Source: Lingula anatina (Eukaryota; Brachiopoda; Lingulata; Lingulida; Lingulidae). From it: a stretch of DNA of 60,000 bases. The DNA is taken from the NCBI RefSeq assembly GCF_001039355.2, contig NW_019774892.1, forward strand, positions 238,724 through 298,723. The letters run 5' to 3'. Positions within the stretch are counted from its first letter, which is position 1, and every line of letters begins with the position of its first letter. The position numbers and the translations under genes are program-made. Below are positions 1 through 14,300 of this stretch, piece after piece. The notes below the pieces were generated by a model. The model was not told where the DNA came from. It saw nothing but the letters and a program-made list of their open reading frames with translations, and made no database searches.

Positions 1-92
1 GATATTCAAGCACTTTTCTAAAGTAATCTGTAGGCATAAAAAAGACATTTAGCCACCCTCATTTACTTGATCTGTAATATAATAATTTGTAC

Positions 93-1465
93 CTGTGCAT
101 TTTCCACAGTCATATTAGAAGCCTGTTTACTGATATGTTGCTGTCTTTCCTCCACATCTGGTTCTGGCTTTGTCCTCAGGTAATCTGGCACCACCTCATG
201 GTTGAAGGCAAGGACTCTGCCTTCTGTCAATTTCTAAAAATTCATATGTAAAAAATGTAAGAATATAAACAGATATAAACAAACTTGAATTTATAATCAA
301 AATGTTACATGCAGAATACAACCTCAATAAAAAGGTTAACAGTTTAAGGGTAACAGGGTGGCAAAAATGAAATCATAGTTAAGTTTGGGGATATGTGCAT
401 AGGGTGTCAGGTGGGGCAAATTATGTGGCGTATGTCTTTGGTAACAGTGTACTCACTTCTAAGTCTGCATCCCTGTCTGGTGAAAGCAGCAATGGCAGCA
501 AAACATAGTTTCTCAATAGAGGGGTTTTCTCATGTTTAAGAAGTTTGTTTAAGGAGCTGATCTGTCCAGAAAGCAGAGCAAAGCTGTCTAAGACTGAAGG
601 CCTGAAAACAAATTTTACATGATATTATAATAATTACCATGTTTATAAAATGTTTATTTCTATATAAAGATCTTTTTATTGTCATTCATGTTTCATAAAT
701 TGTGCAACTGTGGCAAATCATGGACTTTTTATCTATTCTTTTTGATAATCCTTACCAGTTTAGAGTATACTCAGTTTCCAATTTCACCAGCAATGCAGAC
801 AGGGAACCCTTGAGATCTTGCACTCTTTGTATGGTAGCCTCCAGAGAGTTGTCTAATTGTTTTTCGTCTCGCTGAAATTACAAAGAAATATCCATGTCTA
901 TGTACTAGTAATCTTAGAATGCATTCAGAACAGTGGACTAATAGATTCCCAGTTCAAATATGGCGACCTACTGAAAAGACAATGGTTTAATTCAGAATTA
1001 TACACTGAAAAGATTTCCTGCAGGGATTACTCATTAAGCATTCAAGTGGGTCAACCACATTTGATTGGTGGATCTGGATACTTGATCCCTGTTTTGAATG
1101 AGGTCTTAGTCTCTAAATTGTCACCTTAATCCAATTGATGAATCTAAAAAAAATCACATTATCTACCAGTTTTTTATACAGAGCTTGGTTGCACAAAAAT
1201 TTGTGCATCAGTACTCCCATTTCAGTTTTTTGATAAGATAGGCACTAAATTATACGTTCTAATGCACGAAGGATATGGTATAATGCACTATTAATGGTGT
1301 TCATATAGCATGTCTTGACACAGCAGTGTGCGACTTAAGTAGGTAAGAGATAGGCAAAAGATTTGAGACTCCCACCCCCCACCCCGTATCTAGACAGACG
1401 TGCTAGCTGATTGTTATCTAGATACTTCCATGTGCCTTACCACACACAGAACATGTAAAGGCAGT

Positions 1466-1503
<38 letters not shown>

Positions 1504-1814
1504 GTTAATGCTTAAGCATTAATTCTTAATGAAATAGACTAAAAATTGAAAAGGCTTTTTCCCTCAGATATGGAGCTCTCTGTGTGTGTTTTAAAATTTC
1601 AAGTCTTTAGCTGAGCCTAAGAGAAAAATCATGAAAGGTAAACATTGTCATTGTTCAGCTTCTTGTAAAACCAGTGTGTTTTTATACCAGAAACATCCTA
1701 GAAAAATATGAAAAAGATCCTAGTTCATACGAAATTGTGAATTAAACTTGGTTATCATATAACAAATTAGTACAGTGCCACAATTTAAATAAATGAAAAT
1801 ATACTCACTTGCAT
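93..1814 (-). CDS. MED8: Mediator subunit 8, 5' part (four coding exons, runs off left edge)
   Basis: Mediator of RNA polymerase II transcription subunit 8, a head-module protein in the nucleus. On the minus strand the coding exons are 1814-1809 (Met-Gln only), 871-756, 601-457 and 233-93. All junctions are GT-AG and in phase, giving 136 residues before the window edge. The start MQRDEKQL and the later blocks [40 protein letters not shown] and [18 protein letters not shown] match my knowledge of animal MED8, including the N-terminal helices and the SPDRD-to-RTKP stretch. The C-terminal half, which in known MED8 contacts MED18/MED20, lies outside the window. The start has A at -3 (gaacATG). 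The first exon has only two codons, so an ORF-only search would miss it. The gene is divergent from SZT2, with 158 bp between the two start codons. Identification is strong; exon ends were read by eye. Confidence 0.93.
1466..1501. repeat. (TAA)n microsatellite in SZT2/MED8 first-intron region
   Basis: About twelve TAA/ATA repeats in MED8 intron 1, followed at 1505-1522 by a perfect 18-bp palindrome TTAATGCTTAAGCATTAA. Confidence 0.95.
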
Positions 1815-1972
1815 GTTCAACTTTCCCGGAAGTTAAATTAAGTAGAGTGAGCATGCGCAACCTAGATAATTTTAGGTCAACCTATAATGGAACTCCAGGG
1901 TACTTCCCAAGTTGTATTTCAAAGTTGTCCTAGAATGCTTCCATGTACTGGTGACAGACATCCAAGCAAATC
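1815..1972. promoter_or_regulatory. Bidirectional MED8/SZT2 promoter region
   Basis: The 158 bp between the divergent MED8 and SZT2 start codons must hold both 5' UTRs or part of a shared promoter. It contains an exact ETS/GABP core CCGGAAGT at 1826-1833 and an NRF-1-like GCATGCGCA at 1851-1859, two motifs typical of TATA-less housekeeping bidirectional promoters. I see no convincing TATA box in a suitable place. Transcription starts cannot be located from sequence, and upstream non-coding exons cannot be excluded. Confidence 0.7.
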
Positions 1973-4900
1973 ATGGTAGACGAAGACGTAAGTGAGCGGC
2001 AGGGAGAGGTATGCATGATTTAAACTCCCCATAACCAAATATTACAACAATCAGAATCACGTGTTTTGGTGTGATGCCTGGTGTGTGTTTACAAACTTTC
2101 TGCTGTAAGTTAGGGTGATGAAATGAAATGGTTCTGCTAGTGATTTATGCATTTATATGCTTGTATTATGCTCTTATGTTTATGGTTCCTTATACCCGTT
2201 ATAAGCTCTCTATATAACTTGTGTATCATAAAAGACGTGTCATGCGGACACCACCTGATATTATTAAAACTGTGACCCTGATTCAGGCTATGTCCATGCA
2301 AGATGCACATGATTTCAGTGATAATATGCCTCAATACTTTGTCCTGAGGAAGGCACCTGTTATCACACATGCAGTCTTCAGGATATGATACATGTTTCCT
2401 TATAGACAGCTCCACTCTTTAGTGGTTAATGGTTAATTGTGCCCAGCATAACACGTTCCCATGAAAAAAATCATAAATTGCCACTGTCTTGGTCTTGATT
2501 ATTGAAAGTAAACATCATCATAATAATAATAACATAATACTTTGATGTTTACTGTTATTTTGTTTTAGATAACTCATCCCCTCTGCTGGTAAGTGTTACA
2601 CTGATAGAAATAGAAAAGAAAGCAAAACAATAAATATTAATTAAAAAAATTAGAATAACTAGTATCTATATCCAAAGGGACCAAAATTTTGAATTAGGAT
2701 GTATGCATGTCTTCTATAATATGTCAATCCCAAAAAAATTCAAGAAGAAGATAGGAGAAATCACAATGTGTAATAGTAATAGTAACCCCCCCCTCTCAGG
2801 GATACCCCCTTCCTGCGGCACATTGAATTTTTGAAGGGCCCTTGCACATCCCTGATGGCCGGTTCTATCACTCTCCAAAGTTTCAACTTTGTTATTCTTT
2901 TGGTCTAGGAACAGATAGAAGAAACTAAAAATTCACTGACAGATCCTCAGATTCACAAAATGGTGGTTTAAAATGGTCCCTAGTGCTTTTCACAAGAGTG
3001 CAGGGATAAAAACTTTTTTCATAACCATTATAGAGTATAGTATAAAATGAGGGGTTGACTTGAGAATGATTTTAATCTTAAGCTTAACCAAACAGCTATC
3101 GTGGAAATAACTGTTCTACACTGAAAAAATTGTGATCAAAACTGCACCCTCTAAGTCTTAATATCTTTCAAATTTTTGTTTTGAAATTCGAATAATTACT
3201 TTGGTGTTCCTTTTCAAAATGCTTATGAATAAAGTTTCATTTAATTTGGCAGTTATCAGTAGAATACACATCTGACTCGTACCTTTTTTTGGCAAATACA
3301 TACTAGTAACATGGAACCCATGTATAATAGGAGTACATTATAACAGAGTGGGAGTACATTATAACTTCACATTTCTTCATACCTTTGATCCAAGAACTCT
3401 ACACATTAGTAAACAGCCTATGGCACAAACTGAGAGAACAACTGTTTAATAGAATTTCACTTGTCAAAATGGTGTTTTTATTATTTGCTTTCCTAAACAA
3501 GCTGCACATCTTCCAGATCCTGGAGGCAGGTAATGTGTACGTGCTGATGAAAAGGGAGTATAGGATCTCAAGAAATATAAGAGCACTCTGGTATTTTGGG
3601 CACCTCAATCAAGTCATTGAATATACACCTAAGTCAAATCTGGTAAGTGTTGAATGGAAAAAAAAACCTTATGTAAGCATTAAACACAGGGGGAAGGTTA
3701 AAAATGTAAAAGATAGCATGAACTTAATAATATATAATTTATATTATTTCATTTAAAACAAGTTTTTTTCCTAAATGTTATAGATTTGTTTGCCAAATAA
3801 ATATATTTGGACTGAGTAAATGAAATAATTGTAAAATATATCTGCATACATCTCCAGTCTGAGTACACACATGAGATAGAAGTGATATCAGTGGTTCCCA
3901 GAGAACCTGCCAGGATACAGAAAAGGGGAGGGAAGAGGCCTCAGTACAGACTGACCAGTAACACAGTGCTCACATTCTTTGCTAGGCGGTATAGATTGGT
4001 GTATGCACTGGACCTCAGTCCGTCTTCAGGCTCTGTGGTGAGTGACAGGAGAGCATTTACTTTAGATATAGATTAGGGGTCACAGTAGTGTACATCAACA
4101 AATAATCTATAAGTGGCTTCTGAGGTCACTATGATGGATTTTTGCTTCACCACATAACCAGAAATTTTCCCGTTTTTGAAAAAAACTACTTACTTTACAT
4201 TTGAAACAAGCTTAGAGGTCTTGTTTTCACAAGATTATAAATTCACCTTGTAATTTGCTACTGGGCAGTGTTGATTTCAACATTTCGCCTGACATGATAT
4301 CAGTGTTTATATTTAAGCTTTGTAATATAGTAAGAAAAAGGTATCTGTGAGGAAAGAGTATGTTATTGTGTTTATGTATTACCTATTACATTAAAATATA
4401 AAATATTTAGTAAAGAAAATCAAAAGAATAGATGTATATTTTTGTATGTTATACTAAGACTTCATATTATTAGAAATAACTATTTATTTCAGGATATCAA
4501 CCATTGTTCAGTTTTGATAACTGAAGTATTTTTGGCTCTGAAGAAATCTCTCCTTGGATTAGCTCAACCAGTAAGTATGCTACTGCCTTATCTGGGATTA
4601 AGTCATATAATTTGCCTTATTGGTTGTCTTTCATAAACTATGGCACAGATTGAAGCAAAATTTGAGAAGATGTGTTTTAAATTATCAACAACTATTCAGT
4701 ATCATTTGACCTGCTGTACAGTGCTTACATAAACAGCTTTTGTAACCAATTAACATTTCATTAAAGGGCTAAATTCAAAGAATTCCATCAGCACATAATG
4801 TATCCAATTTTGAATTTTCAGTTAATCAGAGTAAAATCTATTTGTGTTTCAGTTCTATATCCCTGGTAGCTTGCTGAGAATTGAACCTCAGCTTTACATC

Positions 4901-5393
4901 ACAGTGGTCACATATGCACCAATTGTTAGCTGCAAGGCTAAACAAGTAAGATAAAGATTGGTTCTTCTTACAGTCCAACATTATCAAGTGTAGTCTTGCT
5001 TTTACAATCTAATGACTGTTATTTGGATATAAACTATGAAGTATACATAATTACAGTGTCAGCCTTGTACATTGTGTTTTAACAAATATAGCATATAAAT
5101 TTGGAAATGCATAATCTGACACTCTTCAGGCCCACAACACGTGCAACTGCTTTAACTTGATCAGACAGTTTGTCATATTTTCATGACATTTTGCATTTTT
5201 ATCTTGTTTATGGTCTTCATTTTTTTCTATGTTTTTTCTTCTCTTTTATGCACAGGTTCTTGTACAGGGTTGCCATGTCACACATGAGAATGTTGAAGAG
5301 TTCCTGGCAGTGATCAAAGAGAAGATAACTGAGTTGGAAAACTATATGGCACAGAGCTTTGAACCATTTGCCAAGGAGATGCCAAGCTTTGAT
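1973..5393 (+). CDS. SZT2: SZT2 exons 1-6 (N-terminus, residues 1-210)
   Basis: Exons: 1973-1987, 3517-3642, 3858-4037, 4493-4570, 4853-4945, 5256-5393, all phase 0. Exon 1 encodes only MVDED; exon 2 then opens with [20 protein letters not shown], the hallmark start of SZT2. For exon 3 I chose the acceptor at 3856-3857 because [14 protein letters not shown] aligns with the vertebrate SEQELEVLSVLP stretch. Exons 3-5 carry the hydrophobic [12 protein letters not shown] and [15 protein letters not shown] segments, and exon 6 begins with the conserved VLVQGC. No signal peptide or membrane segment is evident, which fits a soluble protein recruited to the lysosome surface. Confidence 0.93.
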
Positions 5394-8300
5394 GTGAGTT
5401 GGAGAACACTGAGTAAAGTATTTCACATGAAAATGTTTTTTCCAGAGAAGACATTTTCCATTTCTCCTAGCAATCATCACACAGTGTTTGTTGCATTGTA
5501 CATACCAAATGCTTTATTGCTTATTTATAACATTGCTTCGGAAGGTGAAGGAAAAATGCTGAAAAACTCACAAGCAAAAGTGGTGGTTTGGATACATCCT
5601 ACCCTGCATCCACTTTGCAGATGTAAACGGGTGACATCTTAAGATGTTGTTGGTTTATAATATGCCAATTGGTATATTAAAGCTGTGTTACCGTGGATTT
5701 ATAAGGTTCCATTATAAAATACACTTGTATACATTGATTTTTAAAATATTAATTTTTAATATTAATTGATTTTCAATTAAACCTTGAAAATGTATCACAC
5801 CTGTGGTATTTATACTGGCTTTAAGTGAAGAGAGATCAAGCCAGTTACATTATTTTTATTTTTAAAAAGTTGTTAACTCTAATGCTTGTAACTGGGCTTA
5901 CTCTGAACATAGATTCAGGTGTTAAGTTAATTCTGGAAGAATAATTTCATCTTTTTGTGTACTATCAAAATTTGATGAAGTACATAATAGAACAGTTCAA
6001 TTTCTTAATCATGGTTCACAGGATGATGAGAGTGTGATGTTTGGCTTGTATCCAAAAGAAGATGGCAACCTGGCTGATATGGACCCTCAGCCTGACTCCA
6101 TGGTGGCAGCAGACTCAGGGTTTGTCAACCTGCTCAGGTACGGCATCCTGGCACTACAGTTGTTACCTGAAAACAGCAGCGCAGGTAAGTGCAGATTTTT
6201 ACTGTGAGGTAACAAGTAACATTGTCATTATCTGTAACAATTAACACAAGCTCAGATCTATACATATATTAGTAAATAGTATTGTTTTTTTACAAGGCGA
6301 ATATTCTGTTACCCATAGGTATCATTATCATCACGGATGGAGTTGTCAGTCTTCCTGATGCCCTGATATTTGAGTCATTGCTGGCGCAATTGAGAAACAG
6401 CACAGTCACATGCTCTGTGCTGCAGATTGGAAGTGGTTGCCATGCCAACAATAACTTTGGACTAGTACCTTGTACAGAGTTGCTGCAATTTCTTGCCAAG
6501 GCCACATTTGGTGCTTACTTCAAGGGGCCTCCTGTCGTGGTAATCTGAAATAGTACATCTATACAAGTGATATAAAGCTTTTGTCAAGTTCTGTCTTTTT
6601 TATGGCTTTACCTGCTGCCCAAACTTTTTTCTTTGGGAGCTGATTTGACAATGCATTACTCACCAACCAAACTTTAGGAAGACAAAAGATCTGTATATTT
6701 CTCCAAGCTCAGAAAGATGCTTAAAAACTCAAGGTGTTCATCTTTACGAGTGAAGAGATTGATTTTGTCTTTAATTCTAAGTGTACATATTCCAGACTTC
6801 CTCTGACACATTTGAGATGAACTGCTATCATAAAGCTCTGTTTGGATGGAAATTCAAGAATGCCAATCTTAGTATGGAACTAGATGGATGGGAAGATGTC
6901 AATTTTGGTGTCAGGTAACAAAACACATTCTTGGTTGTGATACTTGAAAACATTATTCTTGTCTTTGTCAACAAAGAAGGCTACATTTTCATTCAATATC
7001 AAAAAGTTCTTAACCAATTTAATTGATTTTTTTTAATAGACAGTTCCAGAGGAAAAGAAATGAATATGGGTCTTTTTTTTTTTTTTTTTACATTTTGCCT
7101 TAGTAGATGTTGTTCTCTTGGTGTACTCTCCAGTGTTAAGATTTTTTTTTTCACATAAACATTATATACACTTTGGAATCCATCCCTTATACACTTTGTC
7201 AGCCAGTCACTTTTACTTCATATTTCATATAGCAATTAATATTGGACATATAGTGACAAAGAATTTTCTCATATAATCAAGTAATAATATCATGTATCTT
7301 GTGATTTCTAAATGGCCAGGAAGCCTCTTACCCTGGGCAATCATTCAGTTTGGGAGTCCCCACCCATGAGGAAGAAACACATGGAAAAAAACCTGCATGC
7401 CAACATACTAGATGTGATATCAGTGAGGCTAAGAGAAGGGTTCACTATCAAAAATGTAGCCATCACCAGGGGTAAGTTAGTGTACCAGTTTTATGCTGAC
7501 ACACTGTGCACTTGAAGAATTTAAGCAGATTCTCTACAATTTTTTTCTATCAGTATAAGTATATATTGGAATAAAAAAATATAATGGTTTGATTTTCAGG
7601 AGAAAGTCAGATTGAGGTCCATCTTGTGTTGCCATGGAGAGACAATGTTAGGATAGAGTATCTAGCCATTGCTTCATGGCCTATCATCAGAGAAAGGTAA
7701 GTTATAGTTAATGAATAGATAAGGTGAATACCCTTATATAAACACTGATATGTTCACTTGTATATTGTGAAATAAGTTTTAATGAACATCCTGTGCAAGA
7801 AATGGGGACAGTTTTGATATGTTTTCTAGCATTAGAATTTTATGGAAGCAAAGCACAGAAAACATAAAGTGTGATTCTGATTTTTCCTCCGCCCTGAACC
7901 CTGAACATGTGCAACACATTGTGGCCAATATCTTTCTCATTTAGTTATATCTAAATGTCATTTTGATGTAGAACTTTCAAAAAGGCACCAGGACTCGGGT
8001 GTATTTTTTTGTTTTCTGTGGCCTCTTTGATTATTTTCAGTTAATGGTGAAAATTATAACACTGCAAGTTTTCAGTCATTTATTATGTTTAGAGTTTGTC
8101 ATTGTGGTTGAGAATGTGTTTAATATTTAGCAGGCTGTTAACAAGCTGTCATATTTCAGTTTATGTGCTCACTTTTTTGCTTGTCTTCCCATTTCTTTTC
8201 TTTCTTTTTTCCTAATTTTCTTAGCTTTGTCATTTTTCTTTTAGCAAGTCAAAAACAGACACTGTTTCATTTAAAGTGATGGAAGGGAGGTTAGTTATGA

Positions 8301-11300
8301 GCTTTGTGGTCTGCTTTTTGCTCTAAAGCAAGGGACTATATATTTGTCTATCATTTGTGTTTGTGCCTTATTTGGGTTTCTTAGTTCATTTTGCTTAAAC
8401 CAATTGTGCACCCACCTGATCTTTGCTTTTCAAATAAATATATTATAAGTTTTATTTATCCATTTTTTTGATAAAATATCTTATAATTATTGACTTTGGA
8501 ATATGAAGATCAATCCAATAGGATTTAAGATGTTACTTCATCAGAATGTAAAGGTTGTTGAAGAATTAATTTACCCCTTCAAACATGATCAGTTTGCTTT
8601 GATTTTATTGATTTAAGACTCATTTCCTCACCTAATTTTAAGGTGTACAGCATACACATCCTTCCATATGGATCCACTTCTTCACTTCTTTGCTGATTTT
8701 GCTTTTTATTTCTTACCAGAGCTGAACAGATATTCATATTCAAAGCCCACTGCTTTTAAGATTTTCCCTCTGTTTTTGCTTTCATGGATCAGTGTTTTTC
8801 TTGGTGAAACATCATCAAATTATCAGTATTAAGGCCCATGGAATGAATTGGTTTATGTACTTTTATGATTATAGGTAATAGATAGTTATAAAAATTGTTA
8901 GCTTTCTGTAATGACAGATAGGTGACTACAGGTGTTTAAAGAAAAACTCGGGATTCTGAATACTAATAGTTTTTAATGTTTGTTGGGGTAGGTAACTTGA
9001 CTTTGCATTTTCAAGTGGACAAAATTTGCATAGATGTTGTAAAGTAATATAGTTTTGTCTTAGTTTTTTGTTTTGCTTTGTGACTTATTTTGGAAGGATT
9101 GGTTTTTTAGTGTTATATGTTTGCATGGGTTTGTGTATTGTCACAATATTACTTTACAAATTGCCTTCTTTTGCATTATCTTTGCTATTTTATGCAAATT
9201 TTTCTTTTATGGCCATGAAGGATAAAGTTATATATTTACATTTGAAACAGCCAGAGTAATTGTATTCAGCTGTTTTTATTTTTTATCATTTGATATCTTT
9301 GTTATGAATTGAACAGAAAGAAATGATGTGTGAGTGCTTACATTGTTGCGCATGTGTGTGTGTAAATTTAAATTAAAATAATAAGTTTTTATTGCCTTAT
9401 TTGATGTCTTTTAGGATGATGACCCATGTTGAGGTGACGACAGAGGGCTGCTACGAGTTCCTTCATGATGTGACGTGCACACAAAAGAAACCATTCAGGA
9501 GTCCCTACCGGACAGCCATGGTCAAAACTTTCTGGCTCATGCAACAGGGGTAGCTTGACCAACCAGTGTCTTTCATCTTGCAGTAGTTATATGCAGTGAT
9601 TTAGAGGAAAGACTACTGTACCATGATATGATATGTTGTTGAGCCTGTCTTGTTTGTGTCAATAAAGAAGTACAGGAGGTTAATGATATACATATAAATT
9701 ATATATATTATTTGTGACATATTTTCATTTCAATTTAAATACAAAAATGTATAAGACGCCACCAGAATGTTTTATTCATAGTCAAGAATTGTCTATATAG
9801 CTTTGAATATGTGGTTTTGTTTTATTTTTTAAAAACATGTTTATTCTATTTTAGCCTAACTCAAGTTGATCAGTTGATGGTGCATATCCAATCCTTTGCC
9901 AGCAATCCAGCCTTCTACACCATCCCTGAGAACATCAAGAGTGGAGTGCCTTTGTTTGTGTTACCCACCAACTCCCCCAGTCCTCAGCTCTACATACAGC
10001 AAAGCTCAAAGTGAGTGTTTTGTGAAGGATAGACTTTGGTTACCAGGCTGTAGCTGTAAAACATAAAGTAGCTTACAGTCAGAGTTTAAAAATCAACTAA
10101 TTAAAGAGTTAATTGAGTAGATTAGGCTAATGTTGATGTTTCTTGTATTTTGTTTGTGGATATCGTGGACAATTTCTTCTTTTGAGAGTTTGTAAAGATG
10201 CTTATCCTATTAAGATTCGTTACAGTTGATGTTTTAAAGTAATGTCTTTACTGATATCACTTCATTTTTTCAGGGACACGGCTCTGTCTCAGTTTGCTTC
10301 ATTTTGGAAGCCAATTATGATGCTGGACATCAATATATGGCAAGTAAAACATGCAAGAATCAAATAAATTTAAAAAAAAAAATTGGAATAAGAAATAAAT
10401 GTGGTCTTGCTGTCCTGTATAGTATGAATTGCACATTTCAGTTCAATAATAAATTGGTTGTTACAATTGTTTTATGCAGGCAAAAGTGGATGCATACTCA
10501 TCGCATAGGCATCATTCTGGAGCATGACATGCCATTGCCCAAACACCTGCATATCCCAAACTCCAACAGCCGCTTCAATACTGTGATGTGCAGACAAGCT
10601 CTGACCTCCATGAATGAGTTGCTGAAAGACTGGAGCAGCTTCATTCTGATGGAAAACCATTCTTATATCAAATTGATTGGGTAAGCACTTAGCTTGAGAG
10701 GTATGAAAGAGTAATTGACTAAATTTGAAAATTTGTTTATTGTGGTAAGTGATACCTGTACAAATAAAGCATGTGCACAAAACATCCTTTGTTGGACTCT
10801 ATAATCTGTATTTATTATATTTGTATATTTAGTGTATTTGTATAAGTGTTAGATTTTGCATATGATCTTACTTTGAAAAATGAGAAATCCTTTTACAAAT
10901 GTGTCATAGACTGAATGGAAAAAATCTTCAGCTCACCTGTTTGCAGTCTGCATCCTATATTTCTATGTGATTAGGGAACCAGACAAGCCTCCCAGCTCAT
11001 TTTATGTGATCAGAGTGACATCCAAGCCCCCATGTATGGTGCTGAGGGTGGCCTTCCCCACAGGGACACCTGGACACAAGAGGAATGAGGTAACAAGTTT
11101 ATTATGACATCCAAGCCTCCCTGTATGGTTTTTGAAGGCTGCCTTTTCCTAGGACTTTAAGGATAAGTGAAATGAGGTTGTGTGACAAAAATTTGATGAG
11201 ACTTTATTTTGATGATATAAGCCACACAAAACTTGTGCTGCGACCGACAGATTTCTTAAGTCAAAGAAATAGATTGAAAATTAATAGTTTTTTTGGGGCT

Positions 11301-14300
11301 AGTTATTGAAAAATGGATACAAGGTCTATTTCTAGGGAGAAATGAGCTTCAAAGTAATATTGAATGTTCAGCCTAAATGTAAAATGATGTATATTTGCTT
11401 TCTAGATTGTGAACAAAGTGAAGGCCAAGTTGTTGACCCTGAACTTCCCCCAGCGTGGCACTCAGAAGGAGGGCCTGTCTCAGACCCCTGGTCACTCTCA
11501 AGTGACCAGTCCAGTACAGGTTTGGAAGCCACCTCTGCAGAGACAGAGGGCAGAGATACGCTGCTGTATTCTCATGAACAAACCAGTGGAAAAGATCTTG
11601 ATCAGGTTTATATAAGTTTTGACATTCAAGATAATTATTTTATTTAGAACAGAATGGGCTATTAGACTTTTTGTGAGTATTTGTTAATTGGTTATGAATT
11701 TTTGGGATTGTTGAATTTGAAATGTATTTTCTTACATGAAACATTTTTTATCAACATATTGGGAAGTGTGAGCATCAAAAGCATGAAACTTCTAAATTTT
11801 CATCAGTAAATACAAACATTTATAACTATGTTTGATTCTCCAAGGTACGAAAAGATCCCAGAAGACTTTATGTCCATGGAGAACCCTTATCGTGATTCTG
11901 CCCAGCTGGGGATGACCCAGGTCAGTTTGACTAAGTCTGCATCCAGTCTGTTCACCACATTGTCCAAGTACTTGTACCACAGGAGGTGGGTGTGGTCAGT
12001 CCAAGACAAGCTCTCCTCTCCACCAAGTCTACAGGCTATAGGCCGAGTGCTCACAACACTCTCTAAGTAAGTTTATCTTACATTATGTACATAATTATAA
12101 GATTGGGATATTTTAATGGATGTCAGTCAATGATAAGGTAGTTCATAGGCTAACATCAGATTAATTTAAGGTTATATGTCCAAATATTCCCATACCCAGA
12201 TATGTACGTAGTAGAATAGAGCTTGAACCTCAGGATAAAGATAAATTTTCAATTTCATTTTGTATAGAACAGGTAGAGATGGCACCTTAGTTTGTGTGGA
12301 AAACTTATATAAGAAATATTTACTTAAGAATAAAATGTTCAGGCGTGCCATAGTGCAATTAACAGAATTTTAAAAGAAATTCAGAGTGAAGTTTGTATTT
12401 ACCTCAGGATCCGTCTTCAAGAAGGCTTCCATTTTGCTCACACCAGCTCTGGCATTGTTAACATGGTGGTTGAAATGCAGATGAAGGTAATGCACATAAC
12501 TGTCATGCTGTTTTACACTTACAGATATTCTGAACTTTTGTAATAGAAGTCCATATTTATTTTTTCTCACATTCTCATATTTAAGAGGGAAGTAGACACA
12601 TGACTTAATATGTAATCTGCATACAATTAGGTCTCAGAAAGACAAGTATTTACCATTTATCAGTACAAATGTCACTTACACACGCTATTTTTACAATCTT
12701 AGGAAGTGCAAGCTTATGTTTGACCTTGTTAATGATGATGATTTATATTGAAAATTACATTTTCTTCATAGCTAGTGTTATTTTATGACAGGATCCTAAG
12801 TGTGAAGATGACACAGAGCTGCAGCCCTGTGTGATGCAGTATGTCCTCTTCCCACCTCATACTACTACAAAGGAAAGGTAAAATATCAAACTGTTGCTGG
12901 AGTATTCAGCCCATTATTCCTTTGTTGAACAAATAACAACAAAAAGTTTAGTTGACTGTATGGTGGATGGAATATTTACTCTTTTTAGATATGTGTAATT
13001 TTCTGAGGAGGAGTTGGATAAAATAATTTCATATTTGTGTGTGTTGTTTTAACAGCTTTACTTAAAAGTAATAAAAGAAAAATGCACTAAAAATAATGAT
13101 ATAAACTGTAGCTTAATTCATACAAATGTTCAGCCAACTTGCTGCAGATAACAAATGAAATGATTGTCAACGTAAACCTGTCTCCCGAATGTGGCTATAG
13201 CATGTAATATATTCTCTTTTTTGTTTGTAATCTAGTAAGTGTGACTGACCTTATCTGTCTGTCCATTGCTTTTTTTCAGCTTCTCAGAGAGCGACACAGA
13301 TGTGGAAGAGCGTGCTGAGAGTGATGGTGAGATTCAGATTATCACTGAGTGTTGGATAGAGCCACAGTATGGTAATGTGGTCAACAAGACCCCAGAGAGG
13401 AACCACTATGATGGACTAGACTTCAAGCAGCTGGCTAATGCGGTAGGTGAACCTCTGTTTGGTTAGTGTGTTTAGTTAGTACTAGTTGCTGAAGGTGGAT
13501 CATTTCACTGATTATATCAAGGTTCTGGACAATTTTTTTTAAACACATTACTATGCCTTTTAATGATGGGTTTATTTTCACTATCCTAAATAACTGACAA
13601 GGTAAAGGTCAACCTTGTGCAGAAATTATGATTATAGTATGCCAATACCTGTTGTGATGAGATCTTGCTAGACTGTTAAGAGTTGATTACACAATGAACA
13701 TGAGCCATCAGCAGTAGAGTTTCCAAGTGCCCACAAGTACAGCATGTTGATTTGTGATTGACATATAATGTGGTTGTTCTTTGCATTTGGATCAAATCTT
13801 AAGTAAAGGATGACAAGTGGAGTGCCTGGACCATTATTTATAAACGACTGCCAACAATATTTGGGTATATAAATTGTTAAGTTGTACAATGATAATAAAG
13901 AGACATTGAAGAAAATATAGCTTATGTTAAGATTTCATAGAAGGAACACCTTTGAGTCCCATCTCTGTTAACAAGCTGTCATCTAATTATTTATATAAAG
14001 ATATAAAATGTTACTTAAAGCAGGGATATTCTATTTGTGTAATGCATTGTCATTCTTCAACTAAGACTAGCCAGGAATGTTGGGAACAGATGTAAAATAC
14101 TTACCACTCTGTACTGTGACTAGCTTTTAGAATTGTGAATTTTAAGACACCACAAAAATACTTAAAGCACAATGACATGAAAGTGAGAAAGTGTTACAGT
14201 ATTTTAAGGACACAGAAACATGAAGGGACTTATGCTGGGTTTCCTATTGAAATCCTATTTCTCTTTGCTGTGCACCAGTACTCTGGTATAAAATGGGAAG

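Noticed and set aside
3876-3881. Acceptor before 3876 for SZT2 exon 3
   Set aside because: It is in phase but has a poor pyrimidine tract; starting at 3858 adds SEYTHE, which aligns with the vertebrate SEQ-E residues.
5394-5642. Open frame continuing beyond SZT2 exon 6
   Set aside because: Read-through of a good GTGAGT donor into intron; the sequence loses similarity at the donor.
10472-10780. Minus-strand frame of 102 codons
   Set aside because: It is antisense to conserved SZT2 exon 15 and has no independent support.
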